Source: Coturnix japonica (lineage: Eukaryota > Chordata > Aves > Galliformes > Phasianidae). Taken from it: 64,000 nucleotides of DNA. The stretch covers positions 52,697,483 to 52,761,482 of the forward strand of contig NC_029520.1 of the NCBI RefSeq assembly GCF_001577835.2, read 5' to 3'. Of the stretch, positions 12,901 to 22,200 are shown in pieces (position 1 is the stretch's first letter; every line of letters begins with the position of its first letter). Under the pieces are notes generated by a model that saw only the letters and a program-made list of their open reading frames with translations, searched no databases and was not told where the DNA came from. Made by a program: the position numbers and the translations under genes.

Positions 12901-15431
12901 GATTTATCCTGGGCTGTCAAGCTGAAGTTTTTAAGATAAAGAAGGAAGGGTTTTTTAGGTTATGTTGTGAATGGCCTGCAATTCAGTGTATTCAGTGTCT
13001 AGGTAGGATTCAGATTTGTGCTGGTAGGCACTTAGCTGTTTCAGGCTTCTTACTGGGTGAGTGTGTCTTAGGTAGAATCCTAGAATGCCCTGGGTTGCAA
13101 AGGCCCACAGTGCTCATCCAGCTCCAACCCCCTGCTGTGTGCAGGGTCACCAACCAGCAGCCCAGGCTGCCCAGAGCCACATCCAGCCTGGCCTTGAATG
13201 CCTGCAGGGATGGGGCATCCACAGCCTCCTTGGGCAACCTGTTCCAGTGCGTCACCACCCTCTGGGGGAAAAACTTCCTCCTAAGATCCAACCTAAACCT
13301 CCCCTGTCTCAGTTTCAAACCATTCCCCCTTGTCCTATCACCACCCATCCTTGTAAACAGCCCAATAGGATTAAGTGGAACAAGTGCCTTTGGAGCAGCC
13401 CTTCAGGATCACTCCGGGGCAGCTGTACCTCTGCCTGCTTAAAGCTTCTGTGCAAATAAATGTGTTCCTGCTTGAATGCAGCACCAGCATGTGCCCCAGC
13501 AGCCCAGGGCCTGCTGTAAGACCACTGCTCTGTCAAGGATGGGCTCCACCAGAGGGAGCAGGCAGTGGTTTGTGTGGCCAAATGAACTCACAGCAAAGGT
13601 GTGGGAGGAGGGCAGGATAGAAAGCAGTGCTGTGCTTCCAGGCTGTCTGAAAACAACAGCTGCTTTGGAAGTGCTGCTGTGGTCACTCAGCGTTGGAGGT
13701 GCCTGCAGTTGGCAGGCAGGATGGTTTTATTGTGCGTGTCAGATGCTGAGAGAAGTTGCGTAGTAAAAGCAAAAGCTTAAGGTTGTCATTGGTTAAATAA
13801 ATGTATGTGCACATTGAAACCCAGGGGGTGGTTGTTCATTGTGACTTCTCCATAACTGGAGAAGGTAAAGAAATAGAGCAGTGCTTAGAAATGAGCACTA
13901 ATAAAACTTGTGCTTGCACTGTTTCTTAGAGCAAGCATTTAGAAATTAATGTTTAGGTTTATTCCTTAGCTCAACACTTGAGAAAGTGCTTCTGAGGATG
14001 TTGATGGAGGCTGCAAGTACAGTGCTTGAGAAACTCGCTTGATCACAGAGGACTTTTACAGCTTGCTTTCAAATCAGCCAGTGCTTTGACATCTGGCAGC
14101 TGTTTAAAGGCAATAGTTACTAAGAAAGCCCAGTTTGTGCATGCTTATTGTTTGTCTGGCTTAGGGATGTGGCTGCATTGAGTGTTCTGCAGTGCAGTTG
14201 TTAGCCTTTTAAGGACTGAATACGGGCAGTGTGTGTTCAGTGGGACTCACTCAACAAGTAGGGGGAATATAATTAATGATGGAGGCTAATTATTGTTATT
14301 AGTGCTCTGGGTCTGAAGTTGCAGAACGCAAAGGCAGATGTAATCAAGCATGATGATTTTTTTGAGGCTGTCACACGTGTCTGTAGAAGCAAAACTCAGG
14401 TGTCATCTCCAGGTTTATCTGGGGTGGTGCTTGCTTTTATTTGCCAAGCATGCAATGTGATGTTTCTAATTGTACTTGCAATGTTTTTTCCCCCCTCTTT
14501 AAAGGGTTTGCCTGTTGCCTTAGAAAAGCACATTCTTGGTTTTGACACAGGAGGTAAGCAAGTCCCTTCATTGTATCTCTCAATAGCAATGTTTGTCGTT
14601 GTCAAGTGTGTTACTGTCAAATAGATCATGTGTACAGAGACAGAAAACCAACCCAATGCCTCTGGAGCCTGCAGTGGAAAGAATTGCTCCCTCCCAGCTT
14701 ATTTATGAGCACTCCTGAGCTCTTTGTGTTGAAACAGAAAAGCACAAATCTTGGCTGTGGAATATATCATTATTGAAATATTACTCTGAAACAGCTTTCA
14801 ATAGCAGACCCACTTGCACATGGAAGGAATGCAGCTTGGTGTTGTTGTCTTGTACAAGCTGAGTCCTACCAGCAGAGGACCCTTGTGCTTCTCCCATGCA
14901 TTCCAGCTACCTGCTTTACCTAAATGGTAACCAGAGGCATCGCACGTTGGTGTGACCCAATAGATGGTTTTGCAGGCAGTAGTCAGATGTCCTGACTCCT
15001 CTGGTCTGCCCTCTCTTTTGCCCCACATACAACTGAATTACTGCATGGAATAGTTTGTACTGACCTGCCTTAGCTGGGGATTAAATGCGAGGGCTGCGCA
15101 GAGCTGAGTGAGGTTTTGCAGAGCGCTCTGCAGGGCAACTTCTGCCTCCTCTTTCCAGTGTGAAAACCCACAAGCAAGAACGAAGCGCGGAATGTTAACT
15201 GCAGTTAATCTTTTCTTAAGCTCTTTGTATCAGATATAAATGCTTGACACGACTGCTCTTTCTGCATCTCACCCAGATGCTGTTATCAACGAAGCTGCCC
15301 AGATTCTGCGGTTGCTGCATATAGAGGAGCTCCGAGAGCTGCAAACAAAAATCAACGAAGCCATTGTAGCAGTTCAGGCCATTATTGCTGATCCCAAGAC
15401 TGACCACAGACTGGGAAAAGTGGGGAGATGA
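3954..15431 (+). CDS. RTRAF: RNA transcription, translation and transport factor (RTRAF / C14orf166 / CGI-99), eight exons, complete 244 aa
   Basis: Exons are 3954-4014, 5830-5954, 7263-7362, 8499-8585, 8886-8974, 11561-11629, 14505-14553 and 15277-15431. All introns are GT-AG, and the sum of 735 nt gives 244 codons plus TGA, matching human RTRAF length. The protein begins [16 protein letters not shown] and ends DHRLGKVGR. The family protein is a core subunit of the tRNA-splicing ligase complex with RTCB, DDX1, FAM98 and ASHWIN; it also acts in cytoplasmic and nuclear RNA granules and binds RNA polymerase II. The N-terminal half (residues about 1-105) corresponds to the calponin-homology-like part. 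The C-terminal about 60 residues are helical and leucine-rich, the known coiled-coil assembly region. Long introns 5 and 6 hold the only repeats. A tight CpG promoter upstream suggests broad expression. Confidence 0.97.
4225..4370 (+). mobile_element. CR1 LINE 3' fragment, RTRAF intron 1
   Basis: Typical CR1 3' wording is present: GGTTGGACGGGGCCATGGGCAACCTGATCTAG, a GGGGTTGGAA core, GGTCCCTTCCAACCC, then ATTCTGTGA. It lies just downstream of the RTRAF CpG island, sense to the gene. Only the last ~145 bases of the element remain. Confidence 0.85.
4500..4915 (+). mobile_element. CR1 LINE 3' fragment, RTRAF intron 1
   Basis: A second, longer CR1 piece runs from the ACACCTCCCTGTGAGGACAGGCTGAGAG region through TTGCCCAGAGAGGTGGTGG and GATGGGGCTCTGAGCACCTGG to GTCCTGTCCAACTCAAACTG. 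This covers the end of the reverse transcriptase frame and the 3'UTR. It has decayed, with no long reading frame. Confidence 0.85.
5955..7262 (+). other. RTRAF intron 2, no other feature seen
   Basis: This AT-richer intron lies between GT at 5955 and the CACAG acceptor ending at 7262. I see no repeat family, RNA gene or convincing exon within it. Confidence 0.6.
8975..11560 (+). other. RTRAF intron 5
   Basis: This is a 2.6-kb intron. It carries an antisense CR1 fragment near 9735-9990. A 123-codon open frame (10197-10568) has hydrophobic stretches but no recognisable domain, Kozak context or splice partners. I see no snoRNA or other RNA gene with confidence. Confidence 0.5.
9735..9990 (-). 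mobile_element. CR1 LINE fragment, antisense, RTRAF intron 5
   Basis: Reverse-complement CR1 3' end: CGCAGAATGGTTTGTGTTGG, then TTAAAGCTCATCTGGTTCCAACC, GGGCAGGGACACCTCCCA and TTGCTCAGGTCCAGT. It is diverged and truncated. Confidence 0.8.
13074..13372 (-). mobile_element. CR1 LINE fragment, antisense, RTRAF intron 6
   Basis: This well-preserved reverse-complement CR1 3' region runs from the CTAGAATGCCCTGGGTTGC tail through CTCCAACCCCCTGCTGTG and GGCCTTGAATGCCTGCAGGG to ACCATTCCCCCTTGTCC. It closely matches the copies at 46.7-47.1 kb and 60.8-61.1 kb, so the three belong to the same young subfamily. Confidence 0.9.
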
Positions 15432-15594
15432 AGGGGTTGGAACCTCCAGTCTCTTGTGTACTTAGTCTGGTTAGGCACCACGTACAGCTCTGTACAGCTC
15501 TGGCATGCAGTTTGAAATGGATGCTATCTTCCTGATTTGAAAGAAAACAGGAAGTCAAATTCTGACTGTTCTAGTGAATTATCATCTTTCTTTA

Positions 15595-15600
15595 AATAAA
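15595..15600 (+). terminator. RTRAF: Polyadenylation signal of RTRAF
   Basis: AATAAA lies 164 bases after the RTRAF stop codon. It is the only canonical signal before the oppositely oriented NID2 3' end. Confidence 0.75.
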
Positions 15601-15848
15601 TGAAGTCAGGGACATAGAAACAAATGGTTGTGATTAGCTGTGTGTTGGCTGGCTAAGATGGCTTTTTGTGTTTGGTTCCCCCCCCATTGTGTTTGGCTTT
15701 GAGTTGAGAAAGGGAGTGTTTCATAAAGGCTCTTTTGCTGAGGTCCTGCCATACAAACCAGCTTGTTCCTGCCTTGCTCGTTGCTTCCCTGTAGCCTGCC
15801 CTATGGCTGAAACATTTAAAAACTAAATCCAAAAGTAAACATAACCAT

Positions 15849-15854
15849 TTTATT
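15849..15854 (-). terminator. NID2: Candidate polyadenylation signal of NID2 (minus strand)
   Basis: TTTATT on the plus strand reads AATAAA on the minus strand, about 440 bases beyond the last NID2 stop considered here. RTRAF and NID2 would then end about 250 bases apart, tail to tail. Confidence 0.55.
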
Positions 15855-16290
15855 CAATTAATGAAATAACCTAGAAAAAGTGAAGCATAGCAACTTAAAG
15901 TGTATTTCTGGACGTGTATTGGTCTATGGTGGGTAGGTCTGCAAAGGCACTTGGCGGACCAACAAGCATGAACAGATCAATTCTTCTAGCATATTCTTCT
16001 AATATAAATACTAAAAGACATGCATCGAGGCAGTGTTGAAAATACAGAACTGGCTTCTGGAAAAGCTTCAGCACCTTTGCTGTGTCACAAACCTGTTCTG
16101 AAGGAAACAGATATGGAAACTTTGGAAGATACACAGTTGTCTTCAGGGCTGTGGGTTACTTAAATCCAGCAAGATACTGCATCCCAAACTTCCCATTTGT
16201 GCTTATTTTGGGGTAAAAGGACCTGCTGGTCAGATTGTCGTGCCATTAAAAACCAATCCCTTCTTCTTCCAATAAAATCAAGCATTTGAA

Positions 16291-19200
16291 TCAGAAAACT
16301 ACACTTGAAATTTGCTTGCGTAAGCAAGAATTAAGAGGAATGGCTTTAAGATTCACAGGACCATTTCTTCTAGTATCATTACTTCTCACTTTAAAAAAAA
16401 AATAATACAGTAGTAAAGACCTGAGGTATAACTTCAAAACCACATAATCTTTTGCAGGACGGAAGGTTGCTTCATTGGCCTTGGTGAAGGGCTTCCCCCT
16501 TCCTTGTATGCAGCGGTAGTTTTCTGGGTCTGAGGTCCTTTTAGGTGTGAAGTTGTCATTGCTATTTCCTTGCTGCGGAGAGAAATTGATCTCTTTAGCT
16601 TGTCTGCCATCTAACAGGCAAGAGAAAGGGGTTGGGCTTTCTTGAGTTTTACCTCCAGGGCAGTAGGGATAAACTGCTGTGATTCCATAGAGATGTGATC
16701 GATGCTCCGGAAGATACTCGTCCGTGAAGGAGCCGGTTTCTTTATTGACAGCAATCACACCATCACTGTGGATAGAGGAAAAAGAGCTGTGTGTGGACCC
16801 CACTGCGTGCAGTTAAGGACAGAGGCAGCTACAAAGAGAGGGCTGAACACCTACAGAACAAATCAAAAGACATGTGCTCCACCACTTGTGTGTGCAGCTC
16901 GCTCAGCACGCGGGTGACGCAGAATCACAGAGCCAGCCTTCCAAGGAGAGATTATCTCCCCGAGAGCCTCATCCAAGTGCGGCCAGCACTGGAGTGTTTG
17001 TTATAATCTGCTGAGATGTGACTGAAGTTTGAGAGCTTCCAGCTGGAGTGGGAATAGAGGCGAGGTCCTGATGACCCCGATGCCATTGGTGGTGGGGAGA
17101 GGGAACAACTGAGGACAGCATCTTTTCTTTCACTTCATCTGGATTCAAAACCCCGGGCCAAGTTCTAGTTAGAAGAAACAGCCGCCCTATTTCTTTCCCT
17201 CCCAGGAAGATGGAGTTGTTTCTAAACAACTGTTTGTTCTAAGCAGAAAGGAAGCTTTACAAGCGGCTGCTGCCCAGCGTAGCATTGCAGAGGACTAAGG
17301 CCAGGATTCTGATGAGGTTTCAGGCTCAGGGCAGCACTTGTTTTCCCCCTTCTGCAGTGGGTTTTCTCCCCTTACCGTCTCCAGTCGGTGTGGTAGAAGT
17401 GACTGGCGTAACTAATGATGCTGAAGGGGTAGTTGAGGTTGTTGTGTATGATGCGTCTGCCTGCTCCATCAGGGAATGTGCACTCCAGCTTCTTCGTTCC
17501 TTGTCAAAAGCAAGAAGGTTACCAGGCCATGCAAGCAAATAAACACACACTCGCTGTATCCATTAATTTTGCAGCAGCTTCTCAGCTCAAGGATGCAGAA
17601 GCTGCAAATCTCCCCCCCAACCCAGTCACACTTAAAGTCTTTTGGACCAGCACAGTGGAAGGGGATGGAGTGGAGTGCAGGTACCAACGGGTAAAGGCTG
17701 AGCTGGTTTCCCCACTTAGTGGAGTCATCTGGTCCATCCTCAGTGCACTTACCTGCATCTGCCCAGCACAGCAGCTTGGAGAATGGGTCGAAGGTGAGGC
17801 CGTTGGGCAGCCCGATGTCCTTGTTCACCAACACCCTCCTGTTGGCTCCACTGACGGTGGAGGTTTCGATTTTCGGTGCTTCTCGATTCCAATCCGTCCA
17901 GTAAAGGTTGCTTGGGAGATAATTATATAGTGAGCAAACAGGACACGCAACAGTAAGGACAGGAAGGAGAACACTGGCTTTCTCTACAGCGCTGGTTCTT
18001 ATCAGGAGGGAGGTCTGGTTTTTCCCTTCTGCTGCCTGGAATAGATCTTTATTTGAGCTGAAAAATCACTAAAAGAAAACCAGAATGATGTCAAACTTGT
18101 TTACGACCCAAACTGTAGCTTCTAGACGAGGGTGAGCCTTAGGAGTAGCACGTTCTGTATTGCAACAGCACCCTAGGGGCACGGCTTGTGTTTTCAAACA
18201 CTCTGTTTCAAAGCTTTTAAAACTAATCCCGACACTGAAACAGCAGGTTTAGCCAAACCCTGAATTATTAAATGAAAGGAGAGAGAGGGGGAACGGAGCC
18301 AGTCCTTCCTGCAGGGTGTGCACTGGGGGAGAGCTGCTCCCACGGTCAGCATGGGGTCTTGATACTGGAAGGGGTAATAAGCTGCCCCAGTTGTAACCTC
18401 AAGCATTTCCCCTAAACATGACTCCTATTGCAACTTCAGCAAATGCCATCCTAAAAGAGCCTTGCAGAACCTGCAGACATAGGGTCTCACCCTCGGACGG
18501 GGTCCACTGTGATGGCCCGAGGGTTGACGAGGTCGGTGTCGAAGAGCACCCTTCGCTCTGAGCCGTCCAGCTGCGCTCGCTCGATCTTATCCAGGCCGCT
18601 GTCAGTCCAGAACATGGCTCTGCGGAGGTGATCCACTGCCAGCCCCTCGGGGCTGATGAGCCCTGTGGGAGGGGAGAGGTGGTCGGCGATGGGGACATGT
18701 GGATCCTGGTCCACTGCCGTCCCCAAAGCCAGAGTCCCAGTGGGGACAATCGGGGACGGACCCAGCAGGGGTGTCCTGGGGCAGGCAGTGTGCACACACC
18801 TGAGTTGATAATGGTCTCTGGCTCAGCGCCCGGCTCCAGGCTTACTCGGCTGATGGTTCGCCCAGCCACATCAGTCCAATAGATTGCCTTCTCCCGGCAG
18901 TCGTAATCAATCCCTACCACGATGGAGCCCTGGGTTGCAAGAGACACAGTGAGATCCTGCCTGGACCATCACTGAGTGGTCCTCAGTGGGTACCCTCATC
19001 CCACAGCCAGCATTTGGAGCATGCTGCAAGGTGCAGCAATGGGGACTGATGCTCGGATCCCTTTTCCCTAGCAAAATCCTTCTTTGGGCTCCCGCTGTGA
19101 TCCTCCCACTGACCCCTGCAGCAGGGCTCCAAGGCAGCCTCTGCAGACACACACCCACATCCAGCTGGGACTGAAACCCTTGGACTCAAGGAGGGATTTC

Positions 19201-22200
19201 TGCAACAGCCAGGGCAGCCCAAGGATCACCAACAGCACAGGGGAGGGGATTTTGGCAAGCTGAGTATCGCTTCCCAGCGTGCAGGGGAGTTTCTCTCCAT
19301 CAGGCTGGCCAGGCTGGAACAGACGCATTCCCAGAGGAGTCAGAGGAAGGAAAAAAGCGAATTCTTGGAGAGTTCTGCTACTTGGCCACCAACCTACACT
19401 GTGACCTCCAGCAGCCCCAAATCCCCTTTCCAACCCCATTCCCAGTGATACTTTACATGCAGGGAGAGCAGGGTCTTGGCCGCCTCCTTCTGCAGCCGCG
19501 TGCCGTTGAGTGGCAGGTATCCGATCTGCTGGCCCTGGGCATACAGCAGGAAGGTCCCTGCGGCCGGTGGGGACACGTCGGGACGTGGCGAGGGCTGGAT
19601 GCTGGGCGGTGCGATGCTGGGGAGACCTGGGCACAGCATGGAGGGGACAAGGGGAGAGATGGCCCCGAGTGCACCAGGGCAGATGGCACTAGGGGCGCGG
19701 GGTCCCAGAGCTCTTACATGGTGGGGGGCTGCTGCCGGGCTCTGAGCGCGTGCCTTGGATCTCCCTGCCGCTCTCATCCACACACCAGCAGTACCCGCTG
19801 TCCCCATGGCACTGCAGTGGGGTGAAGTGTCCCTGTGCATCACACTGTGGCACATACTGGTCGCCGCGGGGGCTGCCGCCGTAGTGCTCCAGCAGGCTCT
19901 GCCGCCAGCGCTCACACATGGTTGGGGGACGCTCCGACGGCTCTGACACAGGAATAGTGACTGTCACCCACCTGCATGCAGAGGCTTCGCTGGAGCTGCT
20001 GCTCCTTAACGGGTGCTCCCGTGACGAGGCTGGGATGCTGTGGGGAGGACCCACCTGGGTTCCCGCAGCGTGGCGGTGTGCTGCCCGGCGCTGTCCTGGT
20101 GCCGGCGATCTCCTGCCCCGAGGAGTCCACACACCAGCAGTGCCCGGTGCTGCCGTGGCACTGCAGGGGCCGATAGTTGCCCTGCTCGTCGCACTGTGGT
20201 ACATGGCCATTGCCCACGGGTGAGGGGCCCGGTGGCACTGCCCGTGGGTACAGCCGCTCGTGCTCACATGGTGTCAGCTGCTGGGAGGAACCTGCTGGCA
20301 GAGAAACACCTCCAGCACACAGGAGGGCAGCTTGGAGCCGGGCACCTTGTGCTGCTATAACCCCATGGGCCAGGGGGCCCTAATGACTCAGGAGATGCCC
20401 AGCCATTTGGCAGCACCTGCAAAGGGTCCCCTCCATTTGCCCTGTCCCACTCTGCTGGTGGTCAAGGCCATGACAGCAGCAGGGGCTCAGCCCCCACTCA
20501 GCCCCCTCTGTCCCACAGCAGAACCGTGCAGCCTGACAGGCTTTGCCCCAGCATCTACATGCCTGCCAGTCCCATAGGGATGCCAATGAAATGCTGAAGT
20601 TCCCAATTCTCATTTCCTCTACTGATCCCAGAGAGATGCCAACAAAACAACAAAGGATCATCTTTCATCAATCGCATAGAGATGCTAGGGAAATGCCCAG
20701 GGACCCAGCTCTCATTGCCTCCACCAGTTCCATAGAGATGCCAAGAAGATGCTGAAGGATCCAATCCCCATTTCCTCTACTGATCCCTTGGAGATGCCAA
20801 CAGAATACCAAAGGACTCAACCCCATCCCCTCCATCAATCCAATAGAGATGCCAACAAAGCGTCATAAGATGCAACCTGCATCCCCTCTGCTGATCCCAT
20901 AGAGATGCCAGTGAAATGCCAAAGGACATATCCCTCCATCCTCTTTGTTGGTGCCAACAGAATGACAAAGGACCTGATCCCCACACCCTCTGTTGATCCC
21001 ATAGAAATACCAAAGGACCCAATCCCCACCCCCTCAGCTGATCCTATAGAGATGCTGAAGGACCTGACCCCTTATCCGCACATGCTGAGCTCAGCAATGC
21101 AGCACCCACCTGGGTTCCCGCAGCGTGGTGGCGTGCTGCCCGCTGCTGTCCTGGTGCCAGCGATCTCCTGCCCCGAGGAGTCCACACACCAGCAGTGCCC
21201 ACTGCCACTGTGGCACTGCAGGGGCCGGTAGCTGCCCTGCTCATCACACTGCGGCACGTGTCCTGGTGTCCGTGGGTACAGCTGCTCGTGCTCACACGGC
21301 GTCAATCGCTGCGTGCTGCTTTGTGCTGCTGGCAAATCCAAAGCAGCAGCAGTGAGGATAGGGACTCCACACTGAGGTATGGGGATGTGCACTGCAGCCT
21401 TACCATGCGTGCACTGAAAGCCATCGCCTTCGTAGCCGGGCTGGCACTGGCATGAGAACGAGCCTGGTGTGTTGTAGCAGACGGCAGCAGGGTGACACAG
21501 GTTTAGGGTGCACTCATCCACATCTGTGCAAGGCAGGACACAGTCAGATGGGGCAGCACAAACAGCATCTCCCCTCCACACCGGCCATCCTGCCCGTACC
21601 AGAGCAGACGCGGCCGTCGCCGGCGTACCCAGGCAGGCACTCGCAGGCAGGCTGACCCCCAGCGCGGGGCAGGCAGCGCGCCCGGTCCCTCGGAGCACAG
21701 GGGTGCCTCCCAGCCTCACAGGGGTCAGCTGCAGGGGTCAGCACTGTGGGGACACAAAGATGGATGGGGAGAGCCCCGTGGGGTGCTGGGGTGGGTGTTG
21801 TGGTGCCCCACATGGTGAGGCTGGCACTTACACACACAGCCGTGCCCATCTGCAGCCGGCTGGTAGCCGCTGTGGCACTCGCACCGGTAGCTGCCCGGCA
21901 CGTTCAGGCAGACAGAGAAGGGGCCGCACTGGCTGAGGCCTTCCTCACACTCATCCACATCTGCAGGAAGGAGAGACACCGTGCACCTGGAGGTGGTGGG
22001 GCACCCAATACAGCCCCCAGTTTTGGGGTCTGGGTGCTTTGGCCATCCTGCCCCAAATTGCTCATCCCATGGCTGCCCCTTCCTCCCAGCTTTCTTGGTC
22101 ACCTCCAGCCCTCCGCTACCTCTAGGACTCCCCAGACCTGCTGCCTCAGTTTCCCTTGTGACTCACCAGCAGCTCTTCTGACCAGCACCCCAAAAGAAGG

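Noticed and set aside
15895-16134. 79-codon minus-strand frame as a possible extra C-terminal NID2 exon (NID1 has a final EGF there)
   Set aside because: It has no EGF cysteine spacing and no clear acceptor in phase; it more likely lies in the NID2 3'UTR.
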